Assembly (NCBI GenBank): GCA_950295325.1
Contig: OX485806.1
Span: forward strand, 4,898,001 to 4,962,000
DNA from: Polytrichum commune
Lineage: Eukaryota; Streptophyta; Polytrichopsida; Polytrichales; Polytrichaceae
DNA length: 64,000 nt
Direction of reading: 5' to 3'
The notes below the pieces were generated by a model, which saw only the letters and a program-made list of their open reading frames with translations, searched no databases and was not told the origin of the DNA. How positions within the stretch are numbered: position 1 is the stretch's first letter; each line of letters begins with the position of its first letter. Positions 34,176-45,111 of this stretch are shown here, piece by piece. The position numbers and the translations under genes are program-made.

Positions 34176-34218
<43 letters not shown>

Positions 34219-34744
34219 CTATGACTTCGACATTCATAACTTTATTAGGCATCAATTGTCAATTAACTTGGACTTCATACCTTAGTCGCAAATCATTAAA
34301 TATTCAATGTTAACCATCTCCATATTTAGACATTATGTGTATATATATATATATACGTATATACATATATTTCGATGAGACCTTGGTCACAACTAAGGTG
34401 TGCAACCGATTTATATATTTTCAATATGTTGGCGTGCATGCAAGGCATGTTCCATACATGACAATGCTATTTATATAATTCCGCATGGATGGAATGGGAG
34501 ATTGTTAGGTCAAAGAAGGCGGCGGGAATCTGCTTTTTAAAGAGCATCCAAGGGATTTTGAACCAGCGGGGTGAAGTACTTAAAGCTCTTCCCCCCACAA
34601 CAAAGCTCTTTTCAGCGGCACATGCAAGTGTGCGCTCTACAGACCTCACCGAACGCGCTCAAGCCATTTCGTGTGCGCCAACCCTACACCACCCAGGTAC
34701 AGTACAGGCTGTACCTACCGCATATACCGCCGTAAATACCGGAA
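32536..34744. other. AT-rich intergenic DNA with microsatellites
   Basis: No coding gene is recognised. It contains the telomere-like block at 33125-33193, a GT-then-TA microsatellite at 34176-34219 and a TA run at 34337-34360. Repeated phrases such as TTTCCAATAGGACCTCAA and TTTCCAATAGGACGTCAA (near 33640 and 33787) suggest old decayed repeats. Confidence 0.5.
33125..33193. repeat. Interstitial telomere-like block (CCCTAAA)n
   Basis: Degenerate CCCTAAAC, CCCTAAACC and CCCCAAACC units are the complement of the Arabidopsis-type TTTAGGG telomere repeat. This points to a plant-lineage genome. Confidence 0.75.
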
Positions 34745-34748
34745 CTTT

Positions 34749-35536
34749 ACGAACGCACGTTCGTAAAGATGAAGAGCTTCAGGTTTAGACAAACGATTCG
34801 GACCTGGACATGGCAAGGATTTACGAACGCGCGTTCGTAAATTCCACATGAGAGCATGTTCTGGATTGGGCTACTCATATGGATAGTCACATGCACGTAA
34901 TCCATCTCAGTTATTTACGAATGTGCGTTCGTAAATATGCCTTCGAGGACCATGCAGACATATTTGACCCTTATCTATTGGTACCTGATGGTCGGTAATT
35001 TACGAACGTGCGTTCGTAAATCCCACAGGAGATCATGTTTTGGATTGAGCTACTCATGGATAGTCACATGCACATCATCCATGGCATTTATTTACGAACG
35101 TGCGTTCGTAAATATGCCTTCGAGTTTCATACATACATATTTGACCCTTGTCTATTGGTACCTGTTGGTCGGTAATTTACGAACGTGCGTTCGTAAATCC
35201 CACATGAGAGCATGTTCTGGATTGAGGTACTCATATGGTTAGTCACATGCACTTAATCCATGACAGTCATTTACGAACGTGCGTTCGTAAATATGCCTTC
35301 GAGGATCATACATACTTATTTGACCCGTATCTATTGTTACCTGATGGTCGGGAATTTACGAACGTTCGTTCGTAAATACATGTCATTATTGTCTACACAT
35401 CCAGCAACACATCTTCATTCATGCACATCAGTATGGCAGTAATTTACGAACACAGAATAGCAAGAAAAATATGCTCATCGCTCGTCCGTGAAGGATGTGA
35501 ACACGGGGTCGCACCCATTTACGAACGTCCGTTCGT
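34749..35536. repeat. Second palindrome array, nine sites, partly regular
   Basis: Cores start at 34749, 34823, 34917, 35002, 35094, 35179, 35273, 35358 and 35521. From 34917 to 35358 the steps are 85, 92, 85, 94 and 85 bp. Here two alternating spacers recur: ATATGCCTTCGAG ... GGTCGG(T/G)AA, and TCCCACA(T/G)GAGA ... CATGCAC. So this part is a higher-order tandem repeat of about 178 bp with two palindromes each. Open frames across it (IYERAFVN, NLRTCVRKS) are translations of the palindrome. The spacers do not match those of the upstream array at 30.8-31.5 kb. Confidence 0.95.
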
Positions 35537-35935
35537 AAATGGGTAGGTACGCAAAAGTCAACATAATCAAATTCACAATATGGAGGTGCTCAGTGTTCAA
35601 AATATTGTTGGAGTTGATTCAGGCATCATCTGCAGATTTGCTAATTTTGTGCGTATGGACAAGTGTTCTCTTGTGATAGTATATCGCGCAGGTTCCTAAG
35701 TCAACATGGTACTTTGACCTACAAAACCGATATTCCTCAGGGTGCTCTCATTTGAGGGATCTCGAAGGCCGCCGGATGTACATGGAGAAGTTACTGAGGT
35801 CACGAACGCGCGTTCGTAAATGCATGTGGCGTTCTCGGATTTCTGATTTCGTCGTCGGTTGTATGTGGACAGGCGCTGGTCCGAACAGCAGGGCCCTCCT
35901 GGACGACTAACGAGTGTTCTCCTCTTTGTCCATGT
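35460..35935 (-). pseudogene. Truncated duplicate of the DGQHS gene 3' end
   Basis: This block aligns in the same orientation with 26090-26575. Shared landmarks: GTCGCA, then palindrome, then AACATAATC; GTTTTGTAGG and TTAGG of the possible last exon; the palindrome at 35802 in the place of 26454; CTGGTCCGAACAGCAGGGCCCTCCT versus CTGGACCGAGCAGCAGGTCCCTCCT of exon 3. Similarity stops near 35935, within the exon 3 C-terminus, and the rest of the gene is missing. It shows that the DGQHS locus and its palindromes were copied as one unit. Confidence 0.75.
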
Positions 35936-36142
35936 ATTGTTTACATTAGTGAACAACCTAGACGTATGCTTAAAACGTTTTTTTGGGACGCGCGTTCGTC
36001 TTTGTGCGTGAGGTTCTCCAATGGTGCACCAAAATTTGTTTGTCAATTTTGGGCCATTTATCTCCACATATATTCTATCCTCTCTTGTATGCATTGCGGT
36101 GGTGGTTGGGTTGATCATGTCCTGGTGGTTGGTATAGGCTGT

Positions 36143-39100
36143 ATGGCGTTGCATGTGGGTGATAGTTCATTGGAGTTGTCGACGTATGCATCGTCATCCG
36201 ATGCTGAATGTGAACTGTCTTCCCCGTCGGCAGATAGTAATGGTGTGCCAAACGTGAGGGGGGTGTTTGTGGATACATCCTCCCATGAATCTTTGGAAGT
36301 CCACGAACAATCTCTGCGTTCCGGAGATGACCACGATGACATTCCGTTGTGTGCCGGTTTCGGGAGGGAGCAATGGGTTGGCCTTGATGTCGTTCTACTC
36401 AACGAGGTTGGTGTCCCGGTGGCAGATGGTATATGTAGAAACTCCAATCCCCGTGATTGTGTCGATGCCAACGCCCTAGGTCTCGATGATGTTGGCGTGT
36501 GCATCTTGAACTCTTTGCTTCCGGTAGAGTTCCCGGTGACATGGAGATTTTCCTTGCGTCGATGGCCGCTTCGTCGAGTTCTACATGAGGAAGTGAGTTT
36601 GTGGGATCATGAGCGGCGGCATAAGCAAACACAATTAGCTTTGTTGGCCACAACACGTCCTCGCAAAGGCCTCCGTAGATATGATTCAAACCGTGTGCCT
36701 CGCGGAGATAAGGAGCGTCGACGGGATCGGCTTTTGGGGGACGAATCTATCCGTCTAGTGTCCGGCAAGGATTGTTGCGCGAGGAAATGTTGCCAATTTT
36801 TCCCGCGGGAGAAAATTAGATCTCTGCGTCAAGAGATGTGGCTTGCGGATTTTCGTATGAGGTCGGCTAAGAAACTCGAGGTCCACAGAAATTTGCACCT
36901 TGATACCCATGGGCATAAGGTGGTGACACTTGAGAATGTTGATGTGTGTTGTACAGCGTGGTATACCATCCACGCCGTCTCCAAGGCTGACTTTTATAGG
37001 TTTCGAAAATATTCATCGTTGGGTCGCCGCTCTCGATTTCATGGCAACTCGGGCACAAAGAAACCTAGGGAGGCTACACTGCAAGCGTCCGCGACACTAT
37101 CCACCATCATAGTGCCATTGGCCGATGCAATGCCCCACAAGACGAGGACATTGTCGTCAAGGGAGAAGGTTGTTCAAATGGTGTTGCCCACGGGCACAAA
37201 ATGGAAGAACATCTTAACGGACATCAATGAAGTGGGTCGCATAGCGGGATGTGGGCCCATTTCTTTGTCCAAGTTGAGTGTGATTAAAAACCAGCAGTTT
37301 GCGGAATACATTCTGAAAAGACCCGGGGACAAGTTCGCTAGATGTACGACGTGTGAAAAATACAAAGGTCTTCGAGACGCCCACCCCATAGGCACTGAAT
37401 CTCATTCCAGACACCAGAAAAATATATTGAACATGTCAACAATCAAGAGGCACACCGTCAAGATTACTATAAGAATCGTGCTCTATCCATAATGAGGCCC
37501 ACAGAGGTTCTAACAGTCATCCATGATAAAATGGACCACGCCAAAACCGCATGCCCTTGTTATGCACGCAAAATAAAGGCCACGGATGGTCTCTTCAAGT
37601 TGCCCGTAGCTGTCATAGGTTTGTATGAAATCACAACTACGTGTTTAAAGTCTATCCAATTTTCTTGGGTGTGTTTGGCAAATGTCCAACTCCATACATC
37701 CGTTTAGTGGTTATTTGATTATTTTGGTCACGCATCGTTTGTTTTTTCCAGGTATGATTGCCCACGGCCATGGGGACGTAAAGTATGCCCATTATGGTTT
37801 GGATTTTTACCCTGGGGATGCTAACCACACGGTGGGTTCATTTGCAAAACTGTTGCGCGATCTTGAGAAGCCACCGGTACATTCTTCCCGTGCACTTTTT
37901 GATGGTTGTGGAACCACATCCCTTTATGAGGCAGTGCTTTTGGGGAAGGAGGTTTGTATGTCGTCATTGCCAGAACCACCCGGAGAGCCCATTTGTGCAA
38001 AACCATTGCCTCCAACTCTCCACGTTCAACTTGATAATTGTGCGAAGGACAACAAATGTCGATACGTATTTTGTTTTTGGTCATTGCTCGTGGCGAAAGG
38101 AATCTTCAAGGAGGTGTTTGTGTCTTTCTTGATGGTGGGACATACACACGACGACATTGATGCATCATTCGGACGGTGGAGCATGAAGTTGCATGAAGAA
38201 GATTTTCCAACCATACCTCTTCTTATGAAATCGTATATGGATTTGGACCATATGCCAGTAATTCCGCACTTGATTGAGGAAGTACCAAATTTCAAGGCCT
38301 TCATCAAGCCATACATGTTGAAGGGAGGGGACCGTTTGGTGGGGCATACCAAAGCACAACAATTCCGATTTTATATGAGGGACGATGGTCTCCCGGCCAT
38401 GCAATTCAAGCTTTTGTGCACATCTCCTAATTGGGGCCCGGATGATGGTATACTCGTATGGCGTCAAGACAATGATGGGAAATGTTTGGTCCCGGATGGG
38501 GAACCAAAGCCTTGCAAACCCGAACCCATGAGGAATGGGCCGGAAATCATCAAAGGCATATCCGGATTCATTGAATATTGGAAAGAGTTGTGCGAGGAGG
38601 ACATCACAAGACGTGTTAGAGATACCCATGAACCGTTGATCGCGTATTGGGATCGCATTCGCTCAGCCTTGATGACACTTGGTGGCGACACCCGTACGAC
38701 TTTGACACAAGGATTTTGGCCACAAAGTCGTTTGACGGTTGTCGAGTCCGATACTATGTTTTTCAGCAATGGAGACGTTCGTGAAGAGTTCGCAATGGAC
38801 GAGCATTACGTTGGCCCTGCCCGCAATCGACCGGCACCGTCGTTTCGTGTAGGTGTTGATTGCCATGAAGGGTATTTGGTCCTCGTACGAGCTGGGGATG
38901 AGGAGCATCCCAAGCCAATTTGGTTGGTAAAAGCATTGTCTTCACCCAATTTTGTTCGAACTAGCCCCAACTTTCGTCAAATTGAGGTGGAATATTGTCG
39001 TCCAAACACTAAAGACCACAACGTGCTCCGCACTTATTTAGGTTGGGACACCAAAAAGAATTTTAAGTGGACAGTGGACTCAGCGTACACACCGGTTTGG

Positions 39101-39274
39101 ATAAACACGGATACTATACTTTGTGCTTGGAAGCCGCGCAAAGGTTCCAACACAGAAGCAATGACCATCCCCCAAAAACATATACATTTTGCCAAAGACA
39201 ACTTGGCACGTATTGCAGCTGCGGAAAATGACGCCGAGAATGGATATGAAGCGGAAGATGGAGATGGGTAAACA
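36143..39274 (+). pseudogene. DUF7869-family protein, two exons with one frameshift
   Basis: The ATG at 36143 opens the acidic N-terminal region; an upstream exon is possible. Exon 1 ends at 37618 (CATAG|GTTTGT), exon 2 starts at 37752 (TTTTTTCCAG|GT), phase 1, and the frame ends at 39269-39271 (about 1,000 residues). Mid-exon 1 has Cys pairs (DCCARKCCQFF, ARCTTCEKYK). Exon 2 has the family hallmark LQLDNCA-like HVQLDNCAKDNKCRYVFCF and SFLMVGHTHDDIDASF. The C-terminus is basic and globular (KPIWLVKALSSPNF). A one-base loss in the A-run near 37420 shifts the frame between the HSRHQK and HVNNQEAHRQDYY segments. The domain resembles DDE-type integrases and is common in plant transposon-like proteins; function is unknown. 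Confidence 0.75.
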
Positions 39275-40390
39275 TAACATAGGTGAAAGTTAACGGCGGG
39301 AAAAAACATTAGTACTTAGTAGTCTTGGTTTTTAATAGACTTAGTAGACTTGTCACACTCCATTGTGGTATACGTTTGGGATGTGCCATCCAAAACCATA
39401 AGAACCTTACTTATGGGATGCGCACCCCAAACTCTATAATGACATAAACCATTTGTTTTTTATATTCGCTTGTTATTTTCCACATGGAGTTCACGTTTTC
39501 ATTATAATTGCAATTTTCTATTTTTAGTATTAGGAATATTCTTTACGTGCGAATTTTTAAATTGTCATGTTCTTGATGTTCCCAACATTCCATATGCCCA
39601 CAATATTGGCATCCCAAACTATGGGCATATTTTATTTTGAGACTTTCAAAAGTCTCCGATTAACGAATATAGTGTTTCATGAAAAAACATTGATAAAAGT
39701 TTGACCCATTTTGGTGATGCTTTATGTAAAAAGTAGATTTTTTTACATCTAAAATGTTCGCACGTGGTTGTTTAAGTTTACAATGGAGTGACCTCCCCGT
39801 GGTTTTCAATGCTCCCAGTAACAAGTGAGAGTGTTGTAATATGAGGGTTAAATGTTATTGCTTGCATTGAACTAACTAGTTACTCCATTGGTTAATTGGT
39901 TCTCAAAGGTTCCAGAACACTGTGTTCCCGCTAGAGGTTTCTTGTAAGTAGCCGATTGCAATCATAGTTGCTAAGTAGTCTTGTAATAGGTGACTAGAAG
40001 ATAAGAGAGCATGTGACAAACCTGCATAACAATGAGTTTTACAATACATTGCATGTGTTGAAGTAAATGTGTGTGCTAATGGAATAGTGTGAAGCTGATG
40101 TGACAGTATACAAATTGTAGCAATGTACAGTTGATTGAATCTGGTGTGGTGTGTATGATTGTGTGTTAGGTAGCAATGTATATGTTTGTACCTATGTGTT
40201 AACAGTTTCGGTTGTGTAATTAGATTGTTGTATTTCAAAAGTATCGAGTGCAAAGGATGTGCCATACTCGCTGTGGATTGGGAATACTCCTACGCCACTG
40301 TGTGGAAACACTCACAGCTCGTCGTTCATGAACCAATTTTTTGAATAGCATTTTCTTGCAAGCCTCCATGCTGATGCCGTATTCAACTTT
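39275..40390. other. AT-rich intergenic DNA, nothing recognised
   Basis: No gene, RNA or element ends were recognised. The minus-strand frame at 40265-39903 is low-complexity His/Thr-rich translation and is not called. Confidence 0.45.
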
Positions 40391-40397
40391 GATCTCT

Positions 40398-40834
40398 CTA
40401 CCCAACAACCTTAAAATGAGCACACATAGTCTTCATCCTTGTGCAATTTTGTCCTGCCATTAATTCGTCTACTGAATTGTATGATATATTTTGATGTCCC
40501 AGTGGACGACCCTCTGCAACCTGTTGTAATCCAAATCCTCCTACAAGCCATTTTTTGCAACATCCAGAAGGACACCGCCCATCCAATCTAAGCATTTCTT
40601 CACATGTGTCACTCCTATGGAGGAAGCTGCCATTCCAAAGAACAACATCTTTTGCCAACAACAACTCTTGCATTGTCCACTCTCTCTTGAACCGTTTCGT
40701 ACTCTCCGCTTTATCGCCAACATCAGTGACCTTCATTAGCTAAATCATATTCTCCCTTGCTGGTGTCTAGGACTACAAGCACCACTGGAGCATTTCTGTA
40801 ATACATTCGCACCTTTGGAATCTCCGCCACTTTA
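40398..40834 (-). pseudogene. Possible Rab-type small GTPase relic
   Basis: On the minus strand near 40834-40757 the sequence reads IPKVRMYYRNAPVVLVVLD, like the segment after the DTAGQE box of Rab GTPases. After a frame break the frame FKREWTMQELLLAKDVV is compatible with the following helix. The GTP-binding boxes themselves (GxxxxGK, NKxD) are not visible and the remaining frame to 40398 is unrecognised. It could equally be a chance resemblance. Confidence 0.25.
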
Positions 40835-40953
40835 CTACTTTCATATATGCACAATGTATCTATCCATAGCCATTATGTGCCCACAAAACCCACCATGTCA
40901 TGAAAACTTGCAGTGCCCTCACATTGGGCATCTGATTGATGAATACCTAGGAT

Positions 40954-41179
40954 CAATGATCGGGGAGAACCGGCAGTTAGTTACAAATGAACTGGTTGAG
41001 TTTGAGAAATAACCGGTTGAAGTTCAAGACTGCAGGAAAATTACCGATCATTTAAGAGGAATTTCTAGAATATACCCCAATTTAATATAGGAAAACCAGA
41101 GAATGTCAACTAATAACCGGTTGGACTTGCAAACACTAGGATCTTAACCGGTTATGTCCAAAAATCTCCCCGATCACTG
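40954..41179. mobile_element. hAT-type MITE, 226 bp, 8-bp duplication
   Basis: Ends are CAATGATCGGGGAGA and TCTCCCCGATCACTG, a 15-bp inverted repeat with one difference. CCTAGGAT flanks both ends (40946-40953 and 41180-41187). CA(A/G)TG ends with 8-bp duplications fit the hAT superfamily. The inside holds several AACCGGTT sites and no coding frame. Confidence 0.85.
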
Positions 41180-41634
41180 CCTAGGATGTCCTTGCTCGTA
41201 CTATCCCACATGGACCATGTGTGAGATATGGCAGTGCAAGTCACTCCATTGACAATATCTGCACCATTTACCAAGGTCTTTGCCAACTTGCTACACAAGA
41301 GCCTGAGGTCACCCATGGAATAGGTAGAAGGTGAGCGAAGCTAGGACATGAGCATGAGCACGGGCCTGTTTTTGTGGTACAAGGGATCTATATATAGGCA
41401 TATTCATAAAAATCGAGGTGGCACAAGGGTTTCATATTTTTTGGGGCTACCCAGAAAATAATTAATTTTTACGGGATGCCCAAAAAAAGTTGTAGGTGTG
41501 ACCAAAATATATCCATGGTTGATTGCATTGTGGTAGGGAGGTCTTGCAATTTTTCATTCACAAACACCAAAAGATTAGCTATGCTATTAGTGTTATGAGG
41601 TGTATGCCTATGTTACACAATGGGCTACAAGTTG

Positions 41635-41945
41635 CACTAGTAAAAAACTATGCAAAAAAGAACTATAGTTGTTTTCCCATTGCTCTGCAGTCATTCAACA
41701 ACTTTAGATTTTTTTTAATTTTTTTTACCAACTTAAATTTTAGGAATTTGGGGGCTTGTAATATACTTTGGAAAGGTCTTGAAAACACCTTTCCAATAGT
41801 ATATTACATGCCCGGAAATTTAAAAATTGCACTTGCAAAACGAAAAAAAGAAAAATTTGTAGTCGCCAACTACAAATTAGGGTGGTCAAAAAAACCGCAA
41901 TGGGAAAACGACTACGGTTCTTTTTTGCATAGTTTTCTACTAGTG
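41635..41945. mobile_element. CACTA fold-back MITE, 311 bp, TTG duplication
   Basis: It begins CACTAGTAAAAAACTATG and ends CATAGTTTTCTACTAGTG, with TTG on both sides (41632-41634, 41946-41948), the 3-bp duplication of CACTA transposons. Inverted similarity continues inward (AAAAAAGAAC, GTTTTCCCATTGC) and to the centre (TGTAATATACT...GGAAAGGT), so almost the whole element can fold into one hairpin. The open frame across it is not a gene. Confidence 0.9.
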
Positions 41946-41948
41946 TTG

Positions 41949-44425
41949 ACTAAAGTGTACACAAATGACACTTGGCATTAGTGTGCTCAAGAATATCTTC
42001 CTCTTGCATACTAAATTATAAGCACATGACACATGCCATTAGTATGCTCAATAACATTACCCTTGCATATTAAAACACAACTATAATCTCAAGTATCCCA
42101 ATGTGCTACACTGAATGTCATGATATAAATGATTATTCACTTTAAAAAGTTACTTATGTTAACTAATAACACCATATTGGCAATACGGGGACGTGACACT
42201 TTGAGACCTCTAGGCATCTAGTTTTGGCCATTTACAAATAGTGTACGTGACACCAAATACCATAATCGGTGTAGTGCTTTGAAGCAATCCGAGGGGACGC
42301 ATTTTGAGTTAACTTAGACCAATTGATGTGTTAAATATCTAGTGTGGTTGAAGCCCTCATACTGTAAGCAGTCGGAAGGAGCTAAATCGACGTTCCAAAA
42401 CCGAGACCAAGAGGTTGTATCAGAGTCGCAATTGGTATCACAGTTTTTGGATGATAGCAGCCAAGTTAGAACAACCATGAACACTTCTTTGTCTTCATAG
42501 GTACGGGCATTTTTGAAAAGGATCTACTTAGGAATCCGGTAGTATGCTCATTACCACTATTCACAGTTTTATATTGTCAAGTTGGTGGGAGCAAGTCAAG
42601 ATTGTGTTGGAGGAAGAAGCGGCTCATCCACACTTTCAGTCAGGCGTGGGTGTTTCAAGGGAAACTATAACCAAGGTAGAAGATTATTATGTGAGAGAGG
42701 TGGTGTACTACCGAGGAATGACATACCATATAAGGTACATGTGCCCAATTCGGTTACTTATCTTAATCGGGCACCTAATTTGACTAGTACATGGTTAGGT
42801 GTGGCTCCAAGAACATATATTAAAACGATATTTGTTTAAAAGAGATTAGACTATGTATATAAAAAAATATGATCACCATTTTACATTCTATAATTAACAT
42901 AATCGGGGTGACCTATACGACCATTTAATGAGCACAAGAACTTTCGATTTGATAATGAATGAAGAGATTCATGTGAGTTTTTTAGATCATGAGGAAAGTG
43001 GCTACGGCCTCAATTTGGAATTGCTTACAATCTTTGTACTAATTGCGTGTTTCGTATCCTAGGAGAAGTGGCGTAGCCATATAAATATAAATCCTCTAAA
43101 AAAAAGTAACCATTCAAGATCCATCACAAAGATTACCATTTCAAGTTTCAAAATCAAAGATTACCATTGTTTTAACTATCAAACCTAGATTTCTAAGGCA
43201 TGTGACCTTGTTGTGGGCACTTCCAACTCCGCATATAATTTTAGATGTTTCATTGGATCATGAACAATGTCACCTAGTTAGCAATTGCGAATCACAAGAC
43301 TATCAGTTCATGTTTCCAAATCAAATTTGAGATGACTAAGTTATAAGAGGTCAAAGTGAAGATTCCCTTTCTCTTCAAGGGATCTAAACCCCCCCCCCCC
43401 AATCATGGTAACTATTGAACCTAGATTCGTATCTACATTTTGAGCTCATAATCCAATCTCATTGGAGCACTTGTCATTTGGTGTCCGTTCTACACACCAA
43501 CATTTGCCATATACCTACCTCTCAAAAATAGGTGTCCTATTTGAAGAGTGACCACATAAGGCCCACGTACCTTGTTAACTACATGATTGATGCACCCCAA
43601 TGGGTTTTGGTTGGAGGCATGCCTTCCATGTCTATACTTGTAACTTTGCATAGGTACATGGGATCAAGAGGGTAAGAATAAGTAGAGACATGTTGAAGCT
43701 GACATCTCCCATAAAGTCTTCCAGATACTTGACTTGGTTTTGGGAAGAGCTCACTCTGCTAGCCTGACATTATCACCTGATTAAATAAGGTATTATAAAT
43801 TTTGGGACAGAGGAAAGTATACCCTATGGCCCCATAAGGTTCTCACAAGAGGAGTTTATTTTGTCCATATTACCTTATACCATCTAAAAGTTTATATGTA
43901 CTACTTCATAAAGCAATACATGTCATCACCCGTGTCATTTTGGTAGTAAAGGTAGGTGTACAAAACGGGGTTATTGAATTTAGAGAGAGAAATTTACAAT
44001 AGATGTGTTATTTCATCTGATTCAAATTTTCATTCATTATTGCCATATGGTTATAGTCCTTCATGACTACTATGTCTATTCTTGTTAGGGTTTGCATTTA
44101 GGTTTTAGTTCTTTTACAAGCTGGAGGCTCTTGGAGCACTCATGGGCTTCCTTGAGTTATGCTCTCCGGATTGTGGCTAAGTTATTGTGCTCTTGTCTTT
44201 GATTTTTCAATACAATCATTGATGTACATGCTATGAATGAAAATAACTTCGTCATTGGAAAGTGAGAGTGAATTTTAATTGTAATAAAGGCTTATTGTAC
44301 ACTTATTTAAATAGCGCACCTTTTAAGCTATAGGCTATTCATGGGTAATTCTCCTTTTTATATGAAGCCTTACATTCTTTGTAAAGATTGACCATACACA
44401 TATGAGATGCTTACGTGGATCTACT
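41949..44425. other. Intergenic DNA, nothing firmly recognised
   Basis: No supported gene. There is a partial direct repeat at 41965-42075 (GACACTTGGCATTAGTGTGCTCAA and a diverged copy) and a C-run at 43391-43400. The open frame at 42582-42839 gives no family resemblance. Confidence 0.45.
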
Positions 44426-44429
44426 CCAT

Positions 44430-44990
44430 TTAACAGAATAAGAAGAAGAAGAAGAAGAAGAAGAACTCTAGTCTTCGGAGGAGGCCGGAGTGAATAAAGT
44501 GTATGTTCGTAGAACACCCTAGGCCATGCCTCATGGCAGTGGCGTTAGATGTAAAACTACTTCGCCCTTTGCAGGACGTAGACACTATATTTAGTAACCA
44601 ATAGTAAATTTTAGTAGCCAATTATTAAGTACGGGCCATGTTTTGGGATAGTTAATGGGGGGATCTGTGTTGGGTTGGAGGTAATGTTTATTTATGCGGG
44701 ATCTTGGAGATCATTAATAGTTTGTCGATTTTCTAGCCTTCGTTTGTGGACTAATATGGAGTGTGCATATCGTGTGGCGATTATGTTAATTTGTTTGAAC
44801 GTGTTTTTGATTTTTGTGATGGGGATTGTGAACGTTATTTCTAGTTTTTTCATTGATGGGATATGTGTTGTGCCTCTTGCTCCTGCGACTAGTACCATTA
44901 GTGGGGCTACGTTCGGGGAGTGCTATCTTATGAGCGGTGAGCAATGAGCGGTGAGCGATGAGCGGTAACTTATGAGCAGTGAGGAAGATG
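44430..44990 (-). mobile_element. 5'-truncated second LINE copy
   Basis: On the minus strand 44898-44692 encodes 68 residues matching the C-terminus of the first LINE (GARGTTHIPSMKKLE, NTFKQINIIA, RYAHSIL). The 3' UTR matches the first copy (CTGCAAAGGGCGAAGTAGT, CACTTTATTCACTCCGGCC). The copy ends in nine TTC units plus a variant (44435-44465). Its 5' side (44930-44985) consists of CCGCTCAC-type repeats joined directly to the last 80 codons. It is a typical 5'-truncated, dead insertion. The target duplication was not found. Confidence 0.85.
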
Positions 44991-45111
44991 AAAATTTTGG
45001 TAATAGGGCCACCAATATCCTATAACCGTGGAATTGTGGCCTTAAAAATGATGATTTTAGGGTTTAGTAATAAGAGGGTTGAGAAGGATAAACAACATGA
45101 AGTCCAAAAAT

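Noticed and set aside
34937-35442. Peptide repeats such as IYERAFVN and NLRTCVRKS as a repetitive protein
   Set aside because: They are translations of the palindrome on both strands; no start, splice or codon signals support a gene.
34749-35536. Regularly spaced short repeats that look like a CRISPR array
   Set aside because: The repeated unit is a palindrome with variable centre, spacers recur, there are no cas genes, and the DNA is eukaryotic with introns and retrotransposons.
41523-41981. 152-residue ORF
   Set aside because: It spans the CACTA fold-back element and its target duplications.
42420-42460. Possible primer-binding site (GTATCAGAGTCGCAATTGGTATCAC)
   Set aside because: It is only partly like TGGTATCAGAGC, with no LTR end next to it.
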